DNA of 64,000 bases. Origin: Amia ocellicauda (taxonomy: Eukaryota > Chordata > Actinopteri > Amiiformes > Amiidae). Each line of letters begins with the position of its first letter. Position 1 is the first letter of the stretch. The DNA lies in contig NC_089851.1 of assembly GCF_036373705.1 (NCBI RefSeq), positions 60,745,850-60,809,849 on the forward strand, written 5' to 3'. Below the pieces are notes generated by a model that saw only the letters and a list, made by a program, of their open reading frames with translations, did not search any database and was not told where the DNA came from. Positions 33,650 through 44,106 of the stretch are shown here, one piece after another. Position numbers and translations under genes: made by a program.

Positions 33650-33723
33650 AGGCACTGCTGGGAGTCGAACCCAGGGTTTCCTATTTACAAGACAGGCGCT
33701 TTGACCAACTAAGCCACGGTGTC
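33650..33723 (-). tRNA. tRNA-Thr(TGT)-like, array copy 8
   Basis: Consensus Thr-like sequence with the two shared acceptor mismatches. Confidence 0.72.
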
Positions 33724-34595
33724 AGGACTCTCCCACTCCCCAGTACCTTCACCCAGGCGTAAGGAACAAAACAAAACAAAACAAAACAAAACAAAACAAA
33801 ACAAAACAAAACAAAACAAAACAAAACAAAACAAAACAAAACAAAACAAAACAAAACAAAACAAAACAAAATCTGGATGCAGGCTGCAACAAAGGAAGCA
33901 CACAGACGTGAAAACGTAAGGTTGACGGGAGCAACAAGCTCCCTGTTGCGACTGTCCAGGGGCGGCAATGGGAATTGGACGTTGGCCGTTAGGAGCGCGT
34001 AGCGCGTGTCCTTTGGGTTCTGGTTCTTCTTTACAAACCGGCATCTGTCCAGTTGGCTTTCCGGTTCATTACGTCCTCTGATGGCTTTACGATAAGCCTA
34101 TCTTGCAATCAGATGCTTGCCTTGCCGTCCATCCATCCATCTATCTATCTATCTATCTATGACTCTCGATATCTAACTCTCTTGCTTGCTATCGCTCCCC
34201 CAATGGTCAGTAGCATAGTAGCATAACAGCAGATCACGGACCACTGTCAATCAGGTGCTTGCCTTGCCGTCCATCCATCCATCCATCTATCTATCTATCT
34301 ATCTATCTATGACTCTCGATATCTAACTCTCTTGCTTGCTATCGCTCCCCCAATGGTCAGTAGCATAGTAGCATAACAGCAGGTCACGGACCACTGTCAA
34401 TCAGGTGCTTGCCTTGCCGTCCATCCATCCATCCATCTATCTATCTATCTATCTATGACTCTCGATATCTAACTCTCTTGCTTGCTATCGCTCCCCCAAT
34501 GGTCAGTAGCATAGTAGCATAACAGCAGATCACGGACCACTGTCAATCAGATGCTTGCCTTGCCGTCCATCCATCCATCTATCTATCTATCTATC

Positions 34596-35136
34596 TGTAA
34601 CTGCCTCTCAGCTTTAGTTAAGTTTGTGACTATTTTTTTGGTTCCTACCTAAAATTAATAGGATATCGTAGAGGCGGAACTAATTAGCGCCATCCTTGTG
34701 TTCCGCACGTAATTAAAGGGGGCACAACATCTGAAGTGTAGAGCTAAAACATAGCATCGCAAGAGCTCTCCGAGCTAAGTAAATATTAAGAATATAAAGA
34801 TATCTAAATGTATATTATCTGAGTAAAGAAGACAAGGAAGAAGGCTTTTGAGATTTAGCCCCTCCTAAGTAGGAAGCAGCCTACGAGGTATGTTTCTTTT
34901 GTATCCAGTTGTCTGTGATATATTTCATGTGCATAGCTTGTGTTAACTAGTGTGTAACTATAACGGCACAAACTGTATTCAAGACATACATACATGCATT
35001 GTATTTATAATTTCCTTTTATTTTTTTTCTCTCTTTCAACCCAGTTCTCACGGGTTGACAGGATATGTTGTTGAAATAAAACCCCGTTTTTTAACCAAGA
35101 CCTCGTGCTTCGTGTTGACTACTGGAGGGAGCTACA
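34596..35136 (+). repeat. 5' LTR of the BEL/Pao element
   Basis: It starts TGTAAC and ends GCTACA, an imperfect inverted pair with the usual TG...CA ends, 541 bp. An AATAAA signal lies at 35075-35080. A TATA-like ATATAAAG occurs near 34791. Confidence 0.85.
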
Positions 35137-35173
35137 GTGAGAACTCGACTGCTCCGCATGAGGAGGCGAGGAA

Positions 35174-35302
35174 GACGGCATAGGAGAGCGCGAATCGTGG
35201 TCGGGCTGAGACATCTCCATCGCAGCGCGCGCCTTCACAGACGGCATCGGAGAGCGCGAGTCGTGGTCGGGCCGAGACATCTGCACATGACAGCGCGAGA
35301 AG
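35174..35302 (+). repeat. Tandem duplication in the BEL/Pao leader
   Basis: Two copies of about 62-65 bp, each with GACGGCAT, GGAGAGCGCGA, TCGTGGTCGGG and GAGACATCT, lie side by side just after the 5' LTR. They are upstream of the gag start and may be part of the untranslated leader. Confidence 0.75.
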
Positions 35303-35982
35303 AGGCAGTGCCCACGGAAGAATCAGGTTTCATAACGCAAATTAAGCTGTAATTCAGAGACATTAAGCGTTCTGGGCAAGAGAATGAGACATTTCTTTGC
35401 ATTTCCCATTAGTTAATGTTTTGTTTACTTACCTTTTCTCAAATTGAAGTGGATTGATATTGCTACTGTGTTGATATTGTGTCTACTGATGAGTAGGATG
35501 TGAATATTAAGAACTATTAGTACCGAGAGTAAGGCAGAATTGGTCATATTTAGACTTAAAAGTGAATGGTTATTACTTAATGTGGTATATGTACAAGTTT
35601 AACTAAGAGTTAATATTTTTGGTTTGTTTAATTTCATTTGTGGTAATTTAAGATTTAAATAAGGCCATATATAACTATAACAAGTTATCAGGCAAGAAGA
35701 CCATAGCTCCATAGATCACAAAGTGAGTGTTACTAGTCTTTGAGTACAGTTAGTACAGTTTTTATTTTGGAAAAAGCAAGTTAATTTAGCTGCAGAGAGT
35801 AATTTTTCTCCAAAGTAGTGTCAGTAGCTGCAAGTAATTAAAGGCTGACTATTCACATATCAGAGATTAAAAACAACTACTCAATTGAGCTTAAGCTAAG
35901 TTAAACATAACTTAGATTATTGTGAACAAGGTAATTTACTCAACTAAAAAACAAGTTTAGATTTAAACCAAACTAAAGCAAA

Positions 35983-38900
35983 ATGTCAGAGTTTGAGCTT
36001 TTCTTTGAGAGTGACAAAGAGGGTGCAGGTGAAGACGCGCAGCAGCACTGCGCAGACATGCAACCACAAGCTGCTGAAGGCACAGGAGATAACCACACTT
36101 CCTCACAAGAGCCACATAGAAGCCAAAGGGTCCGCAGGTTTACGGAAAAGGGCCAAGAACTGCACGATCAGCAAGTAAGAAGATTTGCACACCGTTTCAG
36201 TGTGAGCTACGAGAAGTGGAAAGCTATCGCTAAGGATGCCAAACAAGCGCTGAGTGGACAATGCTCAAACAACCTGCTGCGTGACCACATTACTAAGATA
36301 AGCAATGCCTCAGATAATCTGAACGTTGTTTATGAAGATTTAAGGCACATTGACATTCCCGACCAAGACACACGTCGCAGAGCAGACACCTGCGAAGCAG
36401 TAACAAGAACAATCATCCAGACTGCAAAGGCTCTTCTAGACACAAGAGGGGGTGAAGAACAAAGAGTGAAATCAATAGAGTCTGTAATTGAAGCTGCAGC
36501 CTCAGACAAAGTAAGCGTCAACTCTCACCGCACCAAGTCGTCTGCTCATTCTCAAACTAACTCAAGAATAACATCCCGTTCAAGCCAGTCTTCTGCAAGA
36601 CGAGATGCTGCTGCTGAAGTTGCTGCCAATGAAGCCACTTTAAAAGTACTGCTAGAGCAAGAACGTCATATCAAAGAACTTGAAAGACTCGAAACTGAAG
36701 CAGCCAATTTACGAGCTAATCAAGAGGCTGAAAATGCAGAAAGACAAAGGGTGCTGGAAGCCAAGCGCAGAGAACTAGAAAGATTGGAGACAATCAAGAA
36801 GCTAGAGGCTGCTAAGGCGAGACAGCAAGTATATGAACAAAGTGAATGCTCAGATGAAGAAATATTTGGGCTGCTCCATCAATGTGTCCCTCCGAAGGAG
36901 AAAGAGGAAGTCAAGCATGAAAGTAGCCTATTGCAGCATCGCTCCCCACCTCACTCTCTGACACAACCAAAACAAGAAGACAATACTGCAGCTCTTGTTA
37001 GAGCATTCGCAGAGTCCATCAGTGCGAGTCGTCTTCCCGTACCTGAACCAACAACGTTCAACGGCGACCCACTCAGATTTAATGACTGGAAAGTCTCCTT
37101 TCAGACACTTATTGACAGGAAAAACATACCAGCTGAAGAGAAAATATACTATCTGCGAAAGTATGTGGGTGGACCAGCCAAAAAGGCCATTGAAAGCTAC
37201 TTCTTGCTAGGCACAGAGTCAGCTTATTGTGCAGCGTGGACCATCCTAGAAGAGAGATACGGCAATCCATTCCTTATCGCCAAGGCCTTCAGAGATAAGC
37301 TTGATACGTGGCCCAAAATAAACTCTAAGGGGAGTGTGGAACTTCAAGAACTCGCTGACTTCCTTCGCAGCTGTGAGGCGGCCATGTCTCAGATCAGAGG
37401 TCTTGAAGTACTCAACGACTGCAACGAAAATCAGAAAATACTCTCTAAACTTCCAGACTGGCTGACCTCAAGATGGAATAGGAAGGTGATAGAAGTGGAA
37501 GAACAAAGTCACACGTTCCCAAGCTTTAGCCAGTTCGTCAAGTTTCTCACACGTGAAGCCAAAATCGCCTGTAACCCAATAACGTCCCTCCACGCTCTAA
37601 AACCAAGTGAAAATGAGAAGATCAAGGTTTCAAAGACAAGAGGTCATGGAGCAAAGGTATTGGCAACCAACTCAGACGAGAAAGCTGTTACCACAAGCTG
37701 TGTCTTCTGTGAGAAGGCAGGTCACAGTCTACACAAGTGTCGCAAATTTATGGATGAGACTATTTCAGAGCGAGTCAAGTTTGTTCAAGAGAAGAAATTG
37801 TGTTTCGGCTGTCTGAAGTTTGGCCATCGCTCGAAGGACTGTGAAAACAGAGAGATCTGCGATATGTGTGAAAAAAGACATCCAGCTTGCCTCCATGATA
37901 ATCGCACCAAAGAAGAAAGGATGTCAACACGGCTTAGTGGAGCAGGGAACAGTGGCAAGTCAAGGGAAAGGAAAATAGAGCGGCCACAAGATAGGGCAGC
38001 AAGATCATCACGTGAGTCAACATCCAACAGAGTTTTACAGAATGTTAAAGACACTCATACATCCACAGTCATTCCAGTGTGGTTGTCAGTCACAAGTGAG
38101 CCAGATCGTGAAGTTCTTGTGTATGCACTCCTCGATACACAGAGCGACACGACATTCATCCTGGAAGAAACGGCAAAGACTCTTCACACAAAGAAGGAAC
38201 CAGTTCAGCTAAAGCTCTCCACAATGGCTTCAAGAAACACAGTTGTGTCCTGTCGGAAACTGACTGGACTACAAGTGAGAGGATTCTACTCAGACAAGAT
38301 AATTCCTCTGCCAGTGACCTACTCAAGAGAATTCATCCCTGCAAACAGAGATCATATTCCCACACCAGAGACTGCAAAGGCATGGCCTCATCTGGAACAC
38401 ATCGCAGACGAGATTGCTCCTCAACAAAGCTGCGACGTGGGCCTGCTAATCGGCTACAACTGTCCTCAAGCTCTTGTCCCAAGGCAAGTGGTGCCTGGTA
38501 AAGAAAATCAGCCCTTTGCTCAGAGAACAGACCTGGGCTGGAGCGTAGTTGACTATGGAGATGAAATTGGAATAAGTCACCAGGTCATCGTGAGGCAAGT
38601 GATGCCTGGTCTTCAGTCCTCTTCAAACCTCACAAGCGAAGTTCACTATGTCTGTAGAACTCAAGTCAAAGAGGTAGTCTCACCTGCAGATGTCATCAAG
38701 GTGCTGGAATCGGACTTTGTCGAAAGGTCTTTGGAGGACAGTCACATCTCTCAAGAGGATCTCCGATTCCTGTCAAAGATGGAAAGAGGCATCAGGCTCA
38801 AGGACAATGGTCATTATGAGATGCCACTGCCATTCAAGAATGAAAGACCCAACTTACCAGATAACATGGTGTGCGCCATCCACCGTCTCAGATGCCTAGA

Positions 38901-41900
38901 ACGGAAGCTGAAAAGAAACAAACAGTACTACAAAGACTACAAGACCTTCATGGATGAGATCATAACACGTGGAGATGCAGAAAGGGTCCCAGAAGAAGAC
39001 CTCAATAAAGCTCCAGCATGGTACATCCCACACCATGGGGTGTATCATCCCCAAAAGCCTGGGAAGATACGTGTTGTCTTCGATTGTTCGGTGAGATTTC
39101 AAGAGACATCCTTAAACGACCATCTCCTGACCGGTCCAGAGCTGACAAACACCTTGGTGGGAGTTCTGTGTCGTTTCCGGAAAGGTCCAGTGGCAATCAT
39201 GTGTGACATTGAACGCATGTTCCACCAGTTCCACGTTAAAGCAGAAGACCAAGATTACCTAAGATTCCTGTGGTGGGAGAATGGAAATCTTGAAGCCAAA
39301 CCATCCATCTACCGGATGAAGGTCCACTTGTTTGGCGCTGCTTCATCACCTGGCTGCGCTAACTATGGACTCAAGCACCTCGCAGCCGAAGGACACGGAC
39401 ACTTCAGTGAAGCCACCATCAAGTTCATTCAGAAGAACTTTTACGTTGATGACGGCTTGTCAAGCTTAGCGTCTGAAAGCCAAGCTATTCAGTTAGTGAA
39501 GGAGGCAAGAGAGCTCTGCAACAAAGGCAAACTCAGGCTGCACAAGTTCATTTCCAACAGCAAGAAAGTCCTAGCCTCAATCCCCAAAGAAGAATGTGCA
39601 AAAGCCGCCCAAGACCTGGACATGGCCCTGGGAGAGCTACACGTGGAAAGAGCACTTGGCATACAGTGGTGCGTGGCTTCTGACGAGTTCCAGTTCAGAG
39701 TGATTGTGAAAGAAAATCCACTTACCCGAAGAGGAGTTTTATCCACTGTCGCTTCAGTATACGATCCACTCGGATTTGTGGCACCGTTCATCCTGGTGGG
39801 AAAACAGATTCTGCAGCAGATGTGTCATAACAAGCTCAGTTGGGATGACATCTTACCTGATGATCTTCGACCCCTGTGGGAGTTTTGGCTCCAAGACCTG
39901 CAAAACCTGGCTGGTGTAAAGATTCAGAGATGCTACATTCCATTAAACTTTAAGGTTCAGAGCTACGAGCTCCATCATTTCTCTGATGCCAGCGTGTCAG
40001 GTTATGGCGAGTGTTCGTACCTCAGAGCAGTCAGTGCATCAGGTGAAGTCCACTGCTCTTTGGTAATGGGGAAGTCAAGAGTAGCCCCTGCTAAGGTTAC
40101 CACCATACCAAGACTTGAGCTGTCAGCAGCAGTCGTAGCCGTCCGCACCAGTGACATGCTCAAAAGGGAACTGGAGATAGATTGCCTACAAGAATTCTTC
40201 TGGACCGATTCAAAGGTTGTCCTCGGATACATCAGTAACGAGGCCAGGAGATTTCATGTGTTCGTGGCAAACCGTGTGGAACGCATCAAGCAAAGTACGG
40301 AGTCTGCGCAATGGAGGTATGTGGCTTCCGAAGAGAATCCAGCAGATCATGCCTCAAGAGGTCTTGCAGCAAAACAACTTGTAGCTTCCAACTGGTTCAC
40401 GGGTCCAAGCTTTCTTTGGCAGAAAGAGCTGACCAGCGAAGTAGTCAAGGTGGGAGAGATTGCAAGTAGTGATCCAGAGATCAAGAAGGCCCAGGCTCAT
40501 GACACCCTGGCAAAGGAAATAAGGTCACTGTTAGATTGTCTACGAAAGTTCTCTGACTGGTCAAGAATGGTGAAAGCTATAGCCAGACTAAAGCGGCGTG
40601 CAAGGGAAGCGAAAGGCCTCAGGCCAAGGTCCTGGGAAAGCACCAGTTTAGAGGAAAGGAGAGATGCAGAGCTCAGCATAATCAAGATGGTCCAACAAGC
40701 AACCCTCTCTCAAGAAATACAGGGCATCCAGTGTCATAAGAACTCACAAATCAAAGACAAGGCCAACAAGTTACACAAGTTGGGTCCATTCCTGGATGAC
40801 CAAGGTATCCTCAGAGTCGGAGGCCGCTTAACTCATGCTGCTCTTCATCCACATGTGAAGCATCCAGCTGTTCTCCCTAGAGACAGTCACGTGTCGGCAT
40901 TACTCGTCAAGCACTATCACGAGAGAGTGCACCATCAGGGACGGGGAATGACCATAAATGAGATCCGATCCAATGGTATATGGATCCTGGGATGCAGCAG
41001 GGCAGTGTCATCCCATATTTACAAATGCACAACGTGCAGGAAGTTCAGAAGATGCACAGAACAACAAAGGATGGCAAATCTCCCGGGAGATCGAATGGAA
41101 ACAACCCCTCCATTTACTTACTGCGGGATGGACTGCTTCGGGCCATTCCACATCAAGGAAGGAAGAAAAGAGTTAAAGCGTTATGGACTCTTACTTACCT
41201 GCATGTGTTCCAGAGCAGTGCATATTGAAATGCTCGACGACTTGACCACAGATGCCTTCATTAACGCTCTGCGTTCATGCATCGCTATTCGTGGAATAGT
41301 ACGGCAAATAAGGTGTGATCAAGGGACAAACTTTGTTGGTGCCAGGCGTGAGTTCATTCAAGCATTAAAGGAGATGGATCAAGAGGAACTCAAAGAACTG
41401 AGATGTGAGTTCATCATGAACACCCCAGCTTCAAGTCATATGGGTGGCGTCTGGGAAAGACAAATTCGCACTATCAGAAGTGTCTTGACGTCCATTCTAG
41501 AACAGTCAGCCAGACAACTTGACTGCTCCTCACTACGAACGTTCCTATATGAAGTTATGGCGGTTGTAAATAGCAGACCTCTGACCACTGATCATCTGAA
41601 CGATCCATCCTGTCCAGAGCCCTTGACACCAAATCACATCCTGACCATGAAATCCACGATCATCTCTCCACCTCCTGGAAAGTTCGTCAGGGAAGATCTG
41701 TACCTCCGTAAAAGATGGCGCAGAGTTCAACTCTTAGCCAACAACTTTTGGACACGGTGGAAAAAGGAATACCTCCTCAATCTCCAACAGAGACAGAAGT
41801 GGACCAAAGACCGCAGAAACGCTAAGGTCAATGATATTGTCATTTTGCAAGATGATGCTACACCACGAAACCAGTGGAAGTTAGCAAAGGTTATTGAAGT

Positions 41901-42045
41901 GTACCCAGGAAAGGACGGAAGAGTGAGAAGGCTCAAGTTGCTTATTGGCGATTCAACTCTGGATGGAAGAGGAAAGCGCATCTCTAAACCTGTTCATTTG
42001 GAGAGGCCCATCCATAAGACAGTTACATTGTTGGAAGCAGACTGA
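35983..42045 (+). CDS. BEL/Pao gag-pol polyprotein, 2020 aa
   Basis: A single frame encodes the structural and replication proteins of the retrotransposon. Visible in order: N-terminal gag region with a coiled coil at about 210-285; DUF1759-type gag at about 350-480 (PTTFNGDPLRFNDWKVSF); zinc knuckles from residue 573 (CVFCEKAGHSLHKC) and near 607 (CFGCLKFGHRSKDC); aspartic protease with LLDTQSDTTF (Asp 718); reverse transcriptase with Asp 1075 and YVDD at 1154-1157; RNase H-like domain with FSDAS (Asp 1335); integrase zinc finger (HH...CTTC, about 1648-1690) and core acids D1717, D1779 and E1825; and a C-terminal DUF5641-like region. The chosen ATG at 35983 is the first in frame. All listed motifs are present, so it reads as an intact copy of the family. 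Confidence 0.95.
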   Translation: MSEFELFFESDKEGAGEDAQQHCADMQPQAAEGTGDNHTSSQEPHRSQRVRRFTEKGQELHDQQVRRFAHRFSVSYEKWKAIAKDAKQALSGQCSNNLLRDHITKISNASDNLNVVYEDLRHIDIPDQDTRRRADTCEAVTRTIIQTAKALLDTRGGEEQRVKSIESVIEAAASDKVSVNSHRTKSSAHSQTNSRITSRSSQSSARRDAAAEVAANEATLKVLLEQERHIKELERLETEAANLRANQEAENAERQRVLEAKRRELERLETIKKLEAAKARQQVYEQSECSDEEIFGLLHQCVPPKEKEEVKHESSLLQHRSPPHSLTQPKQEDNTAALVRAFAESISASRLPVPEPTTFNGDPLRFNDWKVSFQTLIDRKNIPAEEKIYYLRKYVGGPAKKAIESYFLLGTESAYCAAWTILEERYGNPFLIAKAFRDKLDTWPKINSKGSVELQELADFLRSCEAAMSQIRGLEVLNDCNENQKILSKLPDWLTSRWNRKVIEVEEQSHTFPSFSQFVKFLTREAKIACNPITSLHALKPSENEKIKVSKTRGHGAKVLATNSDEKAVTTSCVFCEKAGHSLHKCRKFMDETISERVKFVQEKKLCFGCLKFGHRSKDCENREICDMCEKRHPACLHDNRTKEERMSTRLSGAGNSGKSRERKIERPQDRAARSSRESTSNRVLQNVKDTHTSTVIPVWLSVTSEPDREVLVYALLDTQSDTTFILEETAKTLHTKKEPVQLKLSTMASRNTVVSCRKLTGLQVRGFYSDKIIPLPVTYSREFIPANRDHIPTPETAKAWPHLEHIADEIAPQQSCDVGLLIGYNCPQALVPRQVVPGKENQPFAQRTDLGWSVVDYGDEIGISHQVIVRQVMPGLQSSSNLTSEVHYVCRTQVKEVVSPADVIKVLESDFVERSLEDSHISQEDLRFLSKMERGIRLKDNGHYEMPLPFKNERPNLPDNMVCAIHRLRCLERKLKRNKQYYKDYKTFMDEIITRGDAERVPEEDLNKAPAWYIPHHGVYHPQKPGKIRVVFDCSVRFQETSLNDHLLTGPELTNTLVGVLCRFRKGPVAIMCDIERMFHQFHVKAEDQDYLRFLWWENGNLEAKPSIYRMKVHLFGAASSPGCANYGLKHLAAEGHGHFSEATIKFIQKNFYVDDGLSSLASESQAIQLVKEARELCNKGKLRLHKFISNSKKVLASIPKEECAKAAQDLDMALGELHVERALGIQWCVASDEFQFRVIVKENPLTRRGVLSTVASVYDPLGFVAPFILVGKQILQQMCHNKLSWDDILPDDLRPLWEFWLQDLQNLAGVKIQRCYIPLNFKVQSYELHHFSDASVSGYGECSYLRAVSASGEVHCSLVMGKSRVAPAKVTTIPRLELSAAVVAVRTSDMLKRELEIDCLQEFFWTDSKVVLGYISNEARRFHVFVANRVERIKQSTESAQWRYVASEENPADHASRGLAAKQLVASNWFTGPSFLWQKELTSEVVKVGEIASSDPEIKKAQAHDTLAKEIRSLLDCLRKFSDWSRMVKAIARLKRRAREAKGLRPRSWESTSLEERRDAELSIIKMVQQATLSQEIQGIQCHKNSQIKDKANKLHKLGPFLDDQGILRVGGRLTHAALHPHVKHPAVLPRDSHVSALLVKHYHERVHHQGRGMTINEIRSNGIWILGCSRAVSSHIYKCTTCRKFRRCTEQQRMANLPGDRMETTPPFTYCGMDCFGPFHIKEGRKELKRYGLLLTCMCSRAVHIEMLDDLTTDAFINALRSCIAIRGIVRQIRCDQGTNFVGARREFIQALKEMDQEELKELRCEFIMNTPASSHMGGVWERQIRTIRSVLTSILEQSARQLDCSSLRTFLYEVMAVVNSRPLTTDHLNDPSCPEPLTPNHILTMKSTIISPPPGKFVREDLYLRKRWRRVQLLANNFWTRWKKEYLLNLQQRQKWTKDRRNAKVNDIVILQDDATPRNQWKLAKVIEVYPGKDGRVRRLKLLIGDSTLDGRGKRISKPVHLERPIHKTVTLLEAD

Positions 42046-42199
42046 AGACTCCAGCATCCTCCAGTCACTCTTTCAACTAGTTCTTAAGTTAAGATAATAA
42101 GTAAATAGTTAGTACTTTGAAATTAATATTATGTGCAGTTTATATGCAGTATGTGTGTCTCCAAGCTGTTCTGAGAAATCACTTGTGATTTGGTGGGAG

Positions 42200-42290
42200 T
42201 GTAACTGCCTCTCAGCTTTAGTTAAGTTTGTGACTATTTTTTTGGTTCCTACCTAAAATTAATAGGATATCGTAGAGGCGGAACTAATTA
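42200..42290 (+). repeat. 3' LTR copy of the BEL/Pao element (partial)
   Basis: 91 bp identical to the first 91 bp of the 5' LTR. The preceding GGTGGGAG (42192-42199) fits a polypurine tract. Minisatellite sequence (CGTCCATCC) follows directly. Confidence 0.9.
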
Positions 42291-42482
42291 CGTCCATCCA
42301 TCCATCCATCCATCTATCTATCTATCTATCTATGACTCTCGATATCTAACTCTCTTGCTTGCTATCGCTCCCCCAATGGTCACGAATGTTGCATTCAACG
42401 ACAAAGAAAATCGTGTGCTGGAAATGATTTCTGGCAACTGTGAAGGAACTGCACGACTGCAGCAACCGCAACACCCCCGTCT

Positions 42483-42556
42483 GTCTCTGTGGCGCAATCG
42501 GTCAGCGCGTTCGGCTGTTAACCGAAAGGATGGTGGTTCGAATCCACCCAGGGACG
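42483..42556 (+). tRNA. tRNA-Asn(GTT), array copy 9
   Basis: Consensus gene with TTTT terminator; first gene after the BEL/Pao element. Confidence 0.95.
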
Positions 42557-42720
42557 GCCCACTTTTCCCCCCGCCCCTTGTTATTGTTTCTACTTCTGGC
42601 GGTCAGTTTGCCAGACTGCGGCTACAGTAACCTTAAGCTGCTTGCTGCGGACGGCCATCTTGCAAAAATGTATCGAGGGTTTAGAAACTTCCTTTCCATT
42701 GCCTAGGCCAACATAAACCA

Positions 42721-42794
42721 AGGCACTGCTGGGAGTCGAACCCAGGGTTTCCTATTTACAAGACAGGCGCTTTGACCAACTAAGCCACGGTGTC
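42721..42794 (-). tRNA. tRNA-Thr(TGT)-like, array copy 9
   Basis: Consensus Thr-like sequence with the two shared acceptor mismatches. Confidence 0.72.
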
Positions 42795-43794
42795 AGGACT
42801 CTCCCACTCCCCAGTACCTTCACCCAGGCGTAAGGAACAAAACAAAACAAAACATAACAAAACAAAACAAAACAAAACAAAACAAAACAAAACAAAACAA
42901 AACAAAACAAAACAAAACAAAATCTGGATGCAGGCTGCAACAAAGGAAGCACACAGAGGTGAAAACGTAAGGTTGACGGGAGCAACAAGCTCCCTGTTGC
43001 GACTGTCCAGGGGCGGCAATGGGAATTGGACGTTGGCCGTTAGGAGCGCGTAGCGCGTGTCCTTTGGGTTCTGGTTCTTCTTTACAAACCGGCATCTGTC
43101 CAGTTGGCTTTCCGGTTCATTACGTCCTCTGATGGCTTTACGATAAGCCTATCTTGCAATCAGATGCTTGCCTTGCCGTCCATCCATCTATCTATCTATC
43201 TATCTATGACTCTCGATATCTAACTCTCTTGCTTGCTATCGCTCCCCCAATGGTCAGTAGCATAGTAGCATAACAGCAGATCACGGACCACTGTCAATCA
43301 GGTACTTGCCTTGCCGTCCATCCATCCATGTATCTATCTATCTATCTATCTATGACTCTCGATATCTAACTCTCTTGCTTGCTATCGCTCCCCCAATGGT
43401 CAGTAGCATAGTAGCATAACAGCAGATCACGGACCACTGTCAATCAGGTGCTTGCCTTGCCGTCCATCCATCCATCCATCTATCTATCTATCTATCTATC
43501 TATCTATGACTCTCGATATCTAACTCTCTTGCTTGCTATCGCTCCCCCAATGGTCAGTAGCATAGTAGCATAACAGCAGATCACGGACCACTGTCAATCA
43601 GATGCTTGCCTTGCCGTCCATCCATCCATCTATCTATCTATCTATGACTCTCGATATCTAACTCTCTTGCTTGCTATCGCTCCCCCAATGGTCACGAATG
43701 TTGCATTCAACGACAAAGAAAATCGTGTGCTGGAAATGATTTCTGGCAACTGTGAAGGAACTGCACGACTGCAGCAACCGCAACACCCCCGTCT

Positions 43795-43868
43795 GTCTCT
43801 GTGGCGCAATCGGTCAGCGCGTTCGGCTGTTAACCGAAAGGATGGTGGTTCGAATCCACCCAGGGACG
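43795..43868 (+). tRNA. tRNA-Asn(GTT), array copy 10
   Basis: Consensus gene with TTTT terminator. Confidence 0.95.
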
Positions 43869-44032
43869 GCCCACTTTTCCCCCCGCCCCTTGTTATTGTT
43901 TCTACTTCTGGCGGTCAGTTTGCCAGACTGCGGCTACAGTAACCTTAAGCTGCTTGCTGCGGACGGCCATCTTGCAAAAATGTATCGAGGGATTAGAAAC
44001 TTCCTTTCCATTGCCTAGGCCAACATAAACCA

Positions 44033-44106
44033 AGGCACTGCTGGGAGTCGAACCCAGGGTTTCCTATTTACAAGACAGGCGCTTTGACCAACTAAGCCAC
44101 GGTGTC
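44033..44106 (-). tRNA. tRNA-Thr(TGT)-like, array copy 10
   Basis: Consensus Thr-like sequence with the two shared acceptor mismatches. Confidence 0.72.

Larger units (their letters stand above)
24557..34595 (+). repeat. Higher-order repeat array, tRNA modules 1-8
   Basis: Eight modules of about 780 bp (first at 24557-25335) alternate with 2-6 minisatellite monomers. Module order: CACGWATGTTGCATTCAACG leader, tRNA-Asn (+), 164-bp spacer, tRNA-Thr-like (-), (CAAAA)n, GGATGCAGGCTGCAACAAAG, and a right part ending GCCTATCTTG. Distances between successive tRNA-Asn starts are 1313, 1616, 1181, 1177, 1080, 1179 and 1209 bp. The CAAAA tract has about 18 units in module 1 (25011-25101) and about 29 in module 5 (30297-30443). 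The BEL/Pao element ends this block. Confidence 0.97.
34596..42290 (+). mobile_element. BEL/Pao LTR retrotransposon inserted in the minisatellite
   Basis: The element lies in a (TATC)n tract of one array monomer. It has a 5' LTR, an 850-bp leader, one uninterrupted gag-pol frame and a partial 3' LTR. Domain order (gag, protease, reverse transcriptase, RNase H, integrase, C-terminal domain) and the DUF1759-type gag place it in BEL/Pao. The two end repeats are identical over their 91 shared bases, and the coding frame is open, so it looks young and nearly whole, with about one break. No target duplication can be read because the right side passes directly into minisatellite sequence. No envelope gene is seen. 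Confidence 0.95.

Noticed and set aside
35137-35352. Arg/His-rich open frame just after the BEL/Pao 5' LTR
   Set aside because: It arises from the tandemly duplicated GC-rich leader and has no known counterpart; gag starts at 35983.
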